Of a stretch of 64,000 nucleotides of DNA, positions 1 to 7,695 are shown piece after piece. Both the position numbers and the translations under genes were made by a program. The stretch comes from Burkholderia sp. WSM2230 (lineage in GTDB: Bacteria > Pseudomonadota > Gammaproteobacteria > Burkholderiales > Burkholderiaceae). The notes under the pieces are model-generated. The model made no database searches, was not told the origin of the DNA, and saw only the letters and a program-made list of their open reading frames with translations. The DNA lies in NCBI RefSeq assembly GCF_000472445.1, contig NZ_AXAJ01000005.1, forward strand, positions 186,626 to 250,625, given 5' to 3'. How positions within the stretch are numbered: the stretch's first letter is position 1; every line of letters begins with the position of its first letter.

Positions 1-20
1 CGCTTGCATCGCCTCGCCTC

Positions 21-1424
21 GTGCCGCGCGGCACGACGTTTTTGAGCACGCTGATTCATGCGACCGTGGTAGCCGTGTGGTTGTTGTTGTTCGCGCGCGC
101 ATTCTTTCTGCACGGCGTGGTGGCATGGTCCACCGGCATCGCCTATGTCGTCTACGACACTCTGCTGCTTGCGTTCGTCACATGGAAAACCTTGCCGTTG
201 ATGCGCCGTGCGCCGCCGCTCGAGCCCGACTACGACCAGCGCAGTTTGCCGGGCATGGGCGTTATCGTGGCATCGCATAACGAAGCGGCAGTGCTGCCGG
301 TTACTATCGCGGCGCTGCTTCGTCAGGTGCACGGCCCCGCTCAAATAGTGATTGCCGACGACGGCTCAACCGATCAGACCCATGCGCTGCTCACCGAACG
401 CTTCGGTCTCATCGCGCCCGCCGAGGGCAAACTCAGCGCGCCGAGCTTGCTTCATCCGAATCTCTTCTGGCTGCGCATGCCGCACGGCGGCAAGGCGCGC
501 GCGCTGAACGCCGCGATCACGCTGATGACCACGGACACCGTGATGACCGTCGACGCCGACACGCTTCTCGACGACGACGCCACCTACGCGATGCGCGCCG
601 CGTTCGCGAGCGACCCGAAACTCGTCGCCGCGGCCGGCATTCTGGTGCCGGTTTGCGGCAAGTCGGCGTCGGGCCGCGTGCTGCAATGGTTTCAGACATA
701 TGAATACATGCGCAACTTCATCGCGCGTTTTGCGTGGATGCGCGCCGACAGTCTGCTGCTGGTTTCGGGCGCCTTCGCTTCGTTCAGGCGCGAGGCGCTG
801 CTCGACGTCGGCGGTTTCGATCCGCAATGTCTGGTTGAAGACTACGAGCTGATTCACCGGCTGCGCCGCTATTCCGTCGATCACGGCCTCGGCTGGGACG
901 TGCGCGTAATCGGCGACGCACATGCACACACGGACGCGCCCGACAACCTTGCGGGTTTTCTGCGCCAGCGCCGCCGCTGGTTTGCGGGCTTCCTGCAAAC
1001 GCAGTACTGGAATCGCGACATGACGGGCAACCCGCGTTACGGCACGCTCGGCATGCTGATGCTGCCCGTGAAGGCGCTCGACACGATGCAGCCAATCTAC
1101 GGCCTGACCGCTTTCGGCTTGCTGCTCGCTTTTCTGTTCGGCGGCCATGGCGCGATTGTCGTGTCGATCTTCAGCGTGATCGGCGTCAAAACAGCGATCG
1201 ACCTCGCTTTCTACCTGTGGAGCATCCATCTTTACCGGCGCTGGACCGGCAGGCGCAGCGGCGCCAGCATGGGCATGGCAATGCTCGCGGCGGTGGCGGA
1301 GCCGTTCACCTTCCAGTTGCTGCGGCACGCGGGCGCAGCGCTCGGCTGGCTGCACTTCCTGCGCGGCGGCCGCGCGTGGGGCGTGCAACGCCGCACAGGC
1401 CTCGTGACGCACGACGAGGCGTAG
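21..1424 (+). CDS. Processive GT2 glycosyltransferase, membrane-bound
   Basis: Family 2 glycosyltransferase that would polymerise or transfer sugars from nucleotide donors at the inner membrane. Two hydrophobic helices lie near residues 12-32 and 37-55, then the catalytic domain: DDGS at 113-116 (nucleotide binding), DAD at 178-180 (metal), ED in EDYE at 273-276 (catalytic base) and QRRRW at 316-320, the Q-x-x-R-W motif of processive enzymes such as PgaC and cellulose synthase. Further membrane helices follow at about 360-415. The GTG at 21 is the first start seen, but the frame is open to the left edge, so the N-terminus may be incomplete. No PGA or cellulose operon partners are visible, so the product is unknown. 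Confidence 0.85.
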   Translation: MPRGTTFLSTLIHATVVAVWLLLFARAFFLHGVVAWSTGIAYVVYDTLLLAFVTWKTLPLMRRAPPLEPDYDQRSLPGMGVIVASHNEAAVLPVTIAALLRQVHGPAQIVIADDGSTDQTHALLTERFGLIAPAEGKLSAPSLLHPNLFWLRMPHGGKARALNAAITLMTTDTVMTVDADTLLDDDATYAMRAAFASDPKLVAAAGILVPVCGKSASGRVLQWFQTYEYMRNFIARFAWMRADSLLLVSGAFASFRREALLDVGGFDPQCLVEDYELIHRLRRYSVDHGLGWDVRVIGDAHAHTDAPDNLAGFLRQRRRWFAGFLQTQYWNRDMTGNPRYGTLGMLMLPVKALDTMQPIYGLTAFGLLLAFLFGGHGAIVVSIFSVIGVKTAIDLAFYLWSIHLYRRWTGRRSGASMGMAMLAAVAEPFTFQLLRHAGAALGWLHFLRGGRAWGVQRRTGLVTHDEA

Positions 1425-1582
1425 CGCGAGGGGCCACATACAAGGCTCGCTTTCAAGGCCCGCAGCGCGGCGTTATGACCCCGCCGGACCCATGCCCTGC
1501 CCGCTTCGAGTAGACTGACGACGATAATGGCCGCGCAACGCGACCGCCTACTCTATCCGCACGTGCACGGAGGCTCCACATT

Positions 1583-2791
1583 ATGCATGCTGTTCCCCCG
1601 CTCGAACAAAGCACCGTCGAGGCGTCGCCAACGCATGCGGCATCGCCGAAAGCCGCTCCCACGCAAAGCCAGGCTGCCAACGACGCGCCCGTGCGCGACT
1701 TGCGCCGCGTCGGCATCCATCCCGATTACTGGTATCCGCTTGCGTGGTCGCATGAAGTGAAGCGGGGCAAGACGCATGGGGTCACGTTCGCGGGCGATCC
1801 GATCGTGCTCGCGCGTACAGAGTCCGGCAAGGTGTTCGCGCTTGAAGACCGCTGCGCGCATCGGCAGGTGCCGTTGCACCAGGGGGTGGTCGACGGCGAG
1901 TCGATTCGTTGCGGCTACCACGGTTGGACCTACGATTGCTCGGGCAAATGCGTCGACGTGCCGTACCTCGGTCGCGAGCGTTTGCCGAACGGCGTGCGCT
2001 CGTATCCGTGCCGCGAAGTGGAAGGGCTGATTTTCGTGTTTCCCGGCGATCCGGCCATGGCCGAGGTGCGTCCGCTGCCCAAGCTCGGCTCTGTGTCGGA
2101 CAAGAAATACAAGACGCGGCGCTTCGGGCGTCCGGTGAATTGCCACTACTCCTTCATGCACGAGAATCTGATGGACATGAACCATCAGTTCCTGCATCGC
2201 CGGCAAATGGGTCAGATGCGCGCGCGTTCGCTCGGGCGGCGGCGCGGCGAAGGCTGGGTCGAGGTTGACTACACGTTTGCGCGCATGGCCGGCCAGCAGC
2301 CTATCGGCGAGGCCATCGTGTTCGGCCAGAGCCGCAAGACGGGCGGCGACAACGACAAGGACGTAATGACGATCCGCACCGAGTATCCGTATCAGACGCT
2401 GCAGATCCGCACGTCGGAAAAGACGCTCGTGATGGATCTGTGGATTGTCTATGTGCCGCTCGACCGGGAGCAGCGCACCAATCGCACGTTCGGACTGCTG
2501 TCGATTCGCAAGCCGGGCATTCCGGGCGCGCTGAATCTCGCATGGCCGCTGCTGGTGTGGTTCACCGAGCGCATCTTCAAGGAAGACCGCGAGATCGTCG
2601 AGGCCGAGCAACGCGCGCACGATTCGCAGGGCGCGGACTGGAATCATGAGGTGTTTCCGGTCATCAACGAATTGCGGGCGCTGCTGCGCGAAAGCGGGGC
2701 GCCGGACCAGGTGGTCGGCGCGGGCACGGCGCACACTGAAGTGATCCGCTTCTGGGACTCTCGTGAGGGAAGCCCTTTGGCGAAAAGCTGA
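1583..2791 (+). CDS. Rieske [2Fe-2S] non-heme iron oxygenase, alpha subunit type
   Basis: Ring-hydroxylating or demethylating oxygenase, 402 residues. Rieske cluster ligands are C91, H93, C110 and H113 (C-x-H ... C-x2-H). The mononuclear iron site follows as N195-L-M-D198 with H201 and H205, the D-x2-H-x4-H pattern of vanillate demethylase and related oxygenases. The first 45 residues are a low-complexity Ala/Pro extension. A clear GGAGG lies just before the ATG at 1583. No ferredoxin or reductase gene is adjacent; the rubredoxin 300 bp downstream could conceivably donate electrons, but that is speculation. The substrate cannot be told from sequence. Confidence 0.9.
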   Translation: MHAVPPLEQSTVEASPTHAASPKAAPTQSQAANDAPVRDLRRVGIHPDYWYPLAWSHEVKRGKTHGVTFAGDPIVLARTESGKVFALEDRCAHRQVPLHQGVVDGESIRCGYHGWTYDCSGKCVDVPYLGRERLPNGVRSYPCREVEGLIFVFPGDPAMAEVRPLPKLGSVSDKKYKTRRFGRPVNCHYSFMHENLMDMNHQFLHRRQMGQMRARSLGRRRGEGWVEVDYTFARMAGQQPIGEAIVFGQSRKTGGDNDKDVMTIRTEYPYQTLQIRTSEKTLVMDLWIVYVPLDREQRTNRTFGLLSIRKPGIPGALNLAWPLLVWFTERIFKEDREIVEAEQRAHDSQGADWNHEVFPVINELRALLRESGAPDQVVGAGTAHTEVIRFWDSREGSPLAKS

Positions 2792-2993
2792 GCGCAAAGT
2801 GGGGGAGGCTTTCCGCCTTGCCGCGAATTAGTGCATCTCCGTGTCGTGAATAATCTGGCGCGGGCGGGCGGCGATAATGGCACTCAGTTGGCAACACCTT
2901 GCTAACTGATGCAAGCGGGTTTGCGCGAATCGGCATGCGCCGCGGCGCGACCCGTGTACCATTTCGCTTTTTTCGACTTCTGAAGACCGCCCC

Positions 2994-3110
2994 GTGACCA
3001 CGCAACAACTCCCCACCGCAACGCGCAAATCGCTCACTCTGCTTCAAATTCTTGGCCTGATCGGCGCCGCTGGTGTGATCGCCGACATCGTGCTGAATCT
3101 GTTCGTATAA
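2994..3110 (+). CDS. Small single-helix membrane protein, 38 residues
   Basis: GTG-started frame of 38 codons ending in TAA seven bases before the rubredoxin start. A polar N-terminus (TQQLPTATRK) is followed by one strongly hydrophobic stretch of about 22 residues (LLQILGLIGAAGVIADIVLNLF) interrupted by a single Asp, so a one-pass membrane peptide is likely. Codon third positions are G/C rich like neighbouring real genes. Tight spacing suggests co-transcription with the rubredoxin gene. No known family recognised; it could be a membrane anchor or an uncharacterised small protein. Confidence 0.5.
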   Translation: MTTQQLPTATRKSLTLLQILGLIGAAGVIADIVLNLFV

Positions 3111-3116
3111 CGCGTC

Positions 3117-3524
3117 ATGTACAAGAAGGGCGTAGCGCTGGAAATCCAGTTTTCTCCCGAACGGCTCAACGACGGCGCTGGCGACCCGTACTGGATCGAC
3201 CTGACGCAAGACGAAGCGCAACGCCTGCTGGAAAGCCTGCAGGCGCGCCTTGCTCGTCATGGCACGAGCACTGAGGCGCCGCTCGTCGTCAGTCTTGACG
3301 AGACGGCGACTTCCCAACAGCAAAGCGCGCCGGCCGCGAATGCCGCTGCGGCCGACGACCTGAAGCAGTGGGTCTGCGTGATCTGCGGCTGGATTTACGA
3401 CGAAGCGGCCGGCTTGCCCGACGAGGGCATTGCGCCGGGCACCCGCTGGGCCGACGTTCCCGCCGACTGGCGTTGCCCGCTGTGCGACGTGGGCAAGGAA
3501 GACTTCGCGCTGGTGGAGTTCTAG
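3117..3524 (+). CDS. Rubredoxin with N-terminal extension domain
   Basis: 135 residues. The last 50 or so form a complete rubredoxin: C-x2-C (CVICG) near residue 87 and C-x2-C (CPLCD) near residue 121, with the GLPDEGIAPGT loop and Trp residues typical of the Fe(SCys)4 site; it is an electron-transfer protein. The first ~80 residues are not part of ordinary rubredoxin: a charged, probably alpha/beta segment (IQFSPERLND...) then an Ala/Gln linker. The extension may fix a partner. The TAG stop overlaps the stop codon of the convergent SDR gene. Confidence 0.85.
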   Translation: MYKKGVALEIQFSPERLNDGAGDPYWIDLTQDEAQRLLESLQARLARHGTSTEAPLVVSLDETATSQQQSAPAANAAAADDLKQWVCVICGWIYDEAAGLPDEGIAPGTRWADVPADWRCPLCDVGKEDFALVEF

Positions 3525-4369
3525 GCGTCCGGGTAGTCGGCGCCTACGGTAGTGGCTTCCCACGCATCGAAGTCGCCGCGCATGAAGTCGAGTTTCTTGC
3601 GCGCAAGTTCCAGCGCGGTTTTGCCGAGCAGCAAGCGCAGAGGCGGCTTGTCGGACAGTGCCGCGTCGATGATCGCTTGCGCGGCGCGCACAGGATCGCC
3701 CGCCTGCTTGCCGCTGCGCGCTTCGGTCTGCTTGCGCCGCTCGCCGGCCGTGGCCGCATAGTCGTCGATGACGGTGGCCGATTGCTTGATCGACGGTCCG
3801 GCCCAGTTGGTGCGAAACGGGCCCGGCTCCACGATAAGCACGCCGATGCCGAGCGGTGCGACCTCGGTGGCAAGAGATTCCGACAAGCCTTCCACCGCGT
3901 ATTTTGTCGCGTGGTAATAACCGGTTGCCGCAAAGCTCGCGAGCCCGCCGATCGACGATACATTGACGATCAGGCCGCTACGTTGCTCGCGCATGATCGG
4001 CAACACGGCCTTCGTGATGTCGACGAGACCGAACACGTTGGTCTCGAACATGGCGCGCACTTCGTGATCTTCGCCTTCTTCGATTGCAGCGAGGTAACCG
4101 TAGCCCGCGTTATTGACGAGAGCGTCGATGCGGCCAAAGCGCTGCCTGGCCTGTGCGACGACGTTGGCGATCTGCTCGCGGTTCGTGACATCGAGCGGAA
4201 GGACCAGCGCGCGCTCGCCGTGCGGCTCCGCAATATCTTTCACTTTCGATACGTCGCGCGCCGTGACTACGGCGCGCCAGCCGCGCTCCAGCACCAGTTT
4301 TGCGAGTTCGCGGCCAAAGCCTGTCGAACAGCCGGTAATCAGCCAGACGGGATTGTCTCGATTCATCAT
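3521..4369 (-). CDS. Short-chain dehydrogenase/reductase (SDR)
   Basis: Classical SDR of 282 residues, NAD(P)-dependent oxidoreductase in the cytosol. Glycine-rich cofactor loop TGCSTGFG near residues 12-19, NNAGYG around 90, and the catalytic YHATK (Y-x3-K) with an upstream Ser in the SSIGG strand. The TGCSTGFGRE signature and R/K residues after the first strand fit the NADP-preferring oxidoreductases annotated as SDR family retinol dehydrogenase-like proteins. Substrate unknown. A degraded LysR-like tail lies immediately upstream (4423-4600) and may be what is left of its regulator. Confidence 0.9.
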   Translation of the reverse strand: MMNRDNPVWLITGCSTGFGRELAKLVLERGWRAVVTARDVSKVKDIAEPHGERALVLPLDVTNREQIANVVAQARQRFGRIDALVNNAGYGYLAAIEEGEDHEVRAMFETNVFGLVDITKAVLPIMREQRSGLIVNVSSIGGLASFAATGYYHATKYAVEGLSESLATEVAPLGIGVLIVEPGPFRTNWAGPSIKQSATVIDDYAATAGERRKQTEARSGKQAGDPVRAAQAIIDAALSDKPPLRLLLGKTALELARKKLDFMRGDFDAWEATTVGADYPDA

Positions 4370-4422
4370 GTGGGAAAACTCCTGTTGATGGTCTGCGACA
4401 TTGCCTCGCGCTATTCTTGTGA

Positions 4423-4600
4423 CTAACGCCGTGAATCTTGTTTGCGCCGGGCAGGGGGCTCCAATTGTAGTCGCAGCGCGGCGGCCTCGCTTTGCAGCGC
4501 CTCGACGAACGCGTCAGCCAGAGGAGGCCCCGGCCGATGCTCCGGATGCACGATGCTCACCCGAAACGGCAGCGAGGGCGGCACCTCGTCTCTCCCGTCT
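4423..4600 (-). pseudogene. Remnant of a LysR-type regulator C-terminus
   Basis: One minus-strand frame encodes a peptide that looks like the last strand and helix of a LysR effector domain: PSLPFRVSIVHPEHRP then PLADAFVEALQSEAAALR, ending at a stop at 4423. It is not continuous with the intact LysR gene next to it, which has its own complete C-terminus ending at 4605 in another frame, and no HTH is found upstream in this frame. The simplest reading is the tail of a second LysR gene mostly deleted between the SDR and the current LysR. This is inference from a short pattern. Confidence 0.35.
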
Positions 4601-4604
4601 CTTC

Positions 4605-5525
4605 TCAACGCCCTTGCACTGTTCGCGTGTACGACGCGAGCATCGTCGCAAGTTCCTGCGCGGCGGGCGTGAGCGGAATGGCTGCACGTTGCAGCAGGCA
4701 GACGGTCTGCTCGATCGCGCGTTCGCGAACCTCGATGGTGGACAGCGCGCCGGCAAACGGCCCCTGCCTCGCGACAATCGACGATTCCAGCGACAGGCAA
4801 TCCGTCGCGCCCACCAGATGCAGTGCCTCGTACAAACCTTCTACCGTTGCGACGATTCTTGGCGGCGGCAAACCGTGGCTTGCGAACAGATGATTCAGGC
4901 GATGGGCTTGCGGATCGTCGGTGAGATTCGGCGAGCGTGTGGCGATCCATGTGCAATCGGCAAGCTCGGCAAGCGAGCGCGCCCGCGCTTGCGGATGACC
5001 CTTGCGACAGACGATCACCGGATCCGACGGATAGAGCGGCACGACGGAAAGATCGGCCGTGTCAGTGCGCTCCGAAACGAGCGCGACCGCAAAGTCCAGC
5101 GTGCCTTCACGAATCCACGAGATCATCATTCGCGATGTGCCGGTGCGCAGATGCAGCGCCACCCGCTCGAAGCGCGCGCGAAAGTCCATCAGCACCGGCG
5201 CCAGCGCATCGACCAGCGGCTCGGTGGTCAAGCCGAACGTGACCTCGCCAGCGTAGTCGCCGCGCAATTGCTGCACTTCCTGCTCCGCGCGTTCGCATTC
5301 GCCGATGATCGCGCCGGCCCGCTGCAAGAGCCGCTGGCCCAGCGCGGTGAGCGCAATGCCGCGATTGGTGCGGATGAAGAGCGTCGCGCCCAACATCGAT
5401 TCAAGGTTCTGCAATTGCTGCGTGATGCCGCTTTGCGCGACGCCGAGGGCACGTGACGCGGCGCGCAGACTGCCATGTTCGGCTACTGCCTTGAAGGCTC
5501 GTAACTGGGAGATCGTCAACGCCAT
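4605..5525 (-). CDS. LysR-family transcriptional regulator
   Basis: 306 residues, full family length. N-terminal winged HTH at about 1-60 (TISQLRAFKAVAEHGS, then RAASRALGVAQSGITQQLQNLE), linker helix, then the periplasmic-binding-protein-like effector domain. It is divergent from the amino-acid-binding protein gene at 5692 with about 165 bp between, the usual arrangement for a LysR controlling its neighbour. The inducer is not evident. An intact C-terminus is present despite the LysR-like debris just downstream. Confidence 0.92.
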   Translation of the reverse strand: MALTISQLRAFKAVAEHGSLRAASRALGVAQSGITQQLQNLESMLGATLFIRTNRGIALTALGQRLLQRAGAIIGECERAEQEVQQLRGDYAGEVTFGLTTEPLVDALAPVLMDFRARFERVALHLRTGTSRMMISWIREGTLDFAVALVSERTDTADLSVVPLYPSDPVIVCRKGHPQARARSLAELADCTWIATRSPNLTDDPQAHRLNHLFASHGLPPPRIVATVEGLYEALHLVGATDCLSLESSIVARQGPFAGALSTIEVRERAIEQTVCLLQRAAIPLTPAAQELATMLASYTRTVQGR

Positions 5526-5691
5526 GGGAGCGCCCGTGTCGTGGTCGGCGGAATGTTTGAGTCGCTGCCGCGTCAGCGTCAGTGATCGGCAAAAGCGATC
5601 ATGATAGTCCGAACCTGACTATTGCGGAGCGCGGCCGGGGCATACGATGGGCTCGCCCTGTTCCGTTCACATCGAGAAAACTTCCGCTCTC

Positions 5692-6459
5692 ATGAAACTT
5701 CCGCTGATGATCCTGAGCGCTGCGCTGATATTCAGCAGCGGCGCGTTTGCCGCTGAAACCGACACGCTGCGCCTTGGCATCGACCCGAGTTATCCGCCAA
5801 TGGATTCGAAGGCGCCCGACGGCAGCCTCAAAGGCTTCGACGTCGACCTCGGCAATGAAATTTGCCGCCGCATTCACGCGCGTTGCCAATGGGTCGAGCT
5901 CGAGTTTTCAGGCATGATTCCCGCGCTTCAGGCACGCAAGATCGACGCGATTCTGTCCTCGATGGCGATCACGCAAAAGCGCGAGCAGCAGATTCTGTTC
6001 ACGTCGAAACTCTTTCAATTCAAATCGCGGCTGATCGCGCGGCAAGGCTCACCGCTCGCCGCAGGCCTGCAGGCGCTTTCCGGCAAACAGATCGGAGTGC
6101 AATCGGGTACCCAGTTCGAAGGCTATGCGCTGAAGAACTGGGCGCCGCTCGGCGCGCACGTCGTCGCGTACAAGAGCCAGGACGAAGTGTTCGCCGACTT
6201 GCAGAACGGACGTCTCGACGGCGCGCTGCTCGGCTCGGTAGAAGCGGATTTCGGCTTTCTGCGCACGCCGGCCGGCAAGGGTTTTGCGTTTGTCGGCGAG
6301 CCGCTCTCCATGGGCGACCGCGGCACAGGCATAGGCTTGCGCAAGGACGAGACGGCTGTGCAAGCGTCGATGAACGCCGCGATTGCTGCGATGTTGAAAG
6401 ACGGCACGTACGCGCAGATCGCAAAGAAGTACTTCGACTTCGACCCATACGGCAATTGA
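5692..6459 (+). CDS. Periplasmic cationic/polar amino acid-binding protein of an ABC importer
   Basis: 255 residues from ATG 5692, which begins a clean Sec signal peptide (MKLPLMILSAALIFSSGAFA, cleavage after AFA). The mature part is a type 3 solute-binding protein: LRLGIDPSYPPMDSK, GFDVDLGNEICRR, an aromatic/acidic ligand pocket (VELEFSGMIPAL) and the family motif RKIDAILSSMAIT. Closest in feel to HisJ/ArgT lysine-arginine-ornithine or octopine binding proteins. An in-frame ATG 15 codons upstream would put the signal peptide internally, so 5692 is preferred. No permease or ATPase genes adjoin; it may be an orphan receptor for transporters elsewhere, or supply substrate for the downstream metallohydrolase. 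Confidence 0.88.
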   Translation: MKLPLMILSAALIFSSGAFAAETDTLRLGIDPSYPPMDSKAPDGSLKGFDVDLGNEICRRIHARCQWVELEFSGMIPALQARKIDAILSSMAITQKREQQILFTSKLFQFKSRLIARQGSPLAAGLQALSGKQIGVQSGTQFEGYALKNWAPLGAHVVAYKSQDEVFADLQNGRLDGALLGSVEADFGFLRTPAGKGFAFVGEPLSMGDRGTGIGLRKDETAVQASMNAAIAAMLKDGTYAQIAKKYFDFDPYGN

Positions 6460-6499
6460 TGCTCGCGCGTCTTGCTCTCCAACCACAAGCTCTTCTCTC

Positions 6500-7615
6500 A
6501 TGAACAGGCAATCGTATCCGCTTCTTTCACCGGCTGTCGGCACACATCGCGACCTGGTGTCGTTTCACTTTGGCGCGGCCGGCAGCGCGGAAAAGATCTA
6601 TATCCAGGCCTCGCTGCATGCGGACGAAACGCCCGCCATGCTGACCACGGTTCTGTTGAAGCGTCGTTTGCTCGAACTCGAAAAGCAGGGCGCGCTGAAT
6701 GCGGAGATCGTGCTCGTGCCGGTTGCGAACCCGGTCGGACTGGGGCAATACGTGCTCGGACAATTTGTCGGGCGCTTCGATCTGTCAAGCGGCAAGAACT
6801 TCAACCGGCATTTTCTCCAGTTTCCAAAACTGGTGGCGAAGGCTCGCGAAGCATTAGGTTCAAACGCGGCGGAAAACGTGCGGACTGTTCGCCGGCTGAT
6901 CGCCGACGAACTCGCTGCGCAAAAGCCCTTGACCGAGTTCGAGTCGTTGCAATTGTCGTTGCTGAAGCTTTCGTTCGACGCCGACGTGGTAATCGACCTG
7001 CACTGTTCGCTTGAAGCCGCAATGCATCTCTACACGAGCGAGGCGGCGTGGCCACAGTTCGAACCGTTGGCGCGCTATCTCGGCGCGCAGGCGTCGCTGC
7101 TCGCAACCAACTCCGGCGGCGAGGCGTTCGACGAAACGCACAGCCTGCTGTGGTGGCAGCTTCAGCAGGAGATGCCCGCCGACAAGCCGGTGCCGAACGG
7201 CGCCATTGCGGTGACCGTGGAATGCCGCGGCCAGCGCGACGTTTCATACGAAGCGGCGCAGCAGGATGCCGACGCTATCCTCGCTTATCTCGCGTGGCGC
7301 AAGGCCGTTGTGCTTGAAGCGAAGCCGCTGCCGCCGTTGTTGACGGCCGCTACGCCGCTTGCCGGCAGCGAGCAGTTCTATGCGCCCGTGAGCGGCATTC
7401 TGGTGCATCGTGCGAAGATTGGCGACACGATCAGCGTCGGGCAGCCGCTGTTCGATATCGTCGATCCGTTGACAGACGAAACCATCACGCTCACGAGTAA
7501 CACCGAAGGCGTGTTCTATATGCGCCGCGCGATTCGCTTCGTGACGGCGGGCGCGCCGCTAGGACGCGTGACGGGCACGCGGCCCTTCAGGACGGGCGTG
7601 TTGTTGGGCGCATGA
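6500..7615 (+). CDS. Succinylglutamate desuccinylase/aspartoacylase-like zinc hydrolase
   Basis: 371 residues. M14-like zinc amidohydrolase fold: zinc-binding H-x2-E in SLHADETPA (about residues 37-45), the third zinc ligand His in VIDLHCS, NRHF after the substrate loop, and catalytic Glu in VTVECRG. A C-terminal all-beta segment (YAPVSGILVHRAKIGDTISVGQPLFDI) resembles the barrel-sandwich tail of AstE/aspartoacylase relatives. It follows the amino-acid-binding protein by 40 bp on the same strand and is probably co-transcribed, suggesting uptake plus deacylation of an N-acyl amino acid. Family assignment is firm; the substrate is inferred only. Confidence 0.85.
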   Translation: MNRQSYPLLSPAVGTHRDLVSFHFGAAGSAEKIYIQASLHADETPAMLTTVLLKRRLLELEKQGALNAEIVLVPVANPVGLGQYVLGQFVGRFDLSSGKNFNRHFLQFPKLVAKAREALGSNAAENVRTVRRLIADELAAQKPLTEFESLQLSLLKLSFDADVVIDLHCSLEAAMHLYTSEAAWPQFEPLARYLGAQASLLATNSGGEAFDETHSLLWWQLQQEMPADKPVPNGAIAVTVECRGQRDVSYEAAQQDADAILAYLAWRKAVVLEAKPLPPLLTAATPLAGSEQFYAPVSGILVHRAKIGDTISVGQPLFDIVDPLTDETITLTSNTEGVFYMRRAIRFVTAGAPLGRVTGTRPFRTGVLLGA

Positions 7616-7650
7616 TATGAGCTGAACTCGTGGAGGTGATAAGTAGGAGA

Positions 7651-7695
7651 ATGGGCACCGCAGCGCCTTCTCTTGCACCATTGCTCACGCCATGA
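7651..7695 (+). CDS. Leader ORF of 14 codons, coupled to the debranching enzyme
   Basis: ATG at 7651 has a strong Shine-Dalgarno region just upstream (GGAGGTGATAAGTAGGAGA). The 14-residue peptide (MGTAAPSLAPLLTP) ends in a TGA whose first two bases belong to the ATG of the debranching gene (ATGA overlap at 7692-7695). The main gene has no SD of its own, so translation may be coupled through this mini-ORF. No function for the peptide itself is implied. Confidence 0.4.
   Translation: MGTAAPSLAPLLTP

Noticed and set aside
1553..2797. 414-codon minus-strand frame
   Set aside because: Antisense to the Rieske oxygenase with its full set of iron ligands; no recognisable domain in the reverse frame.
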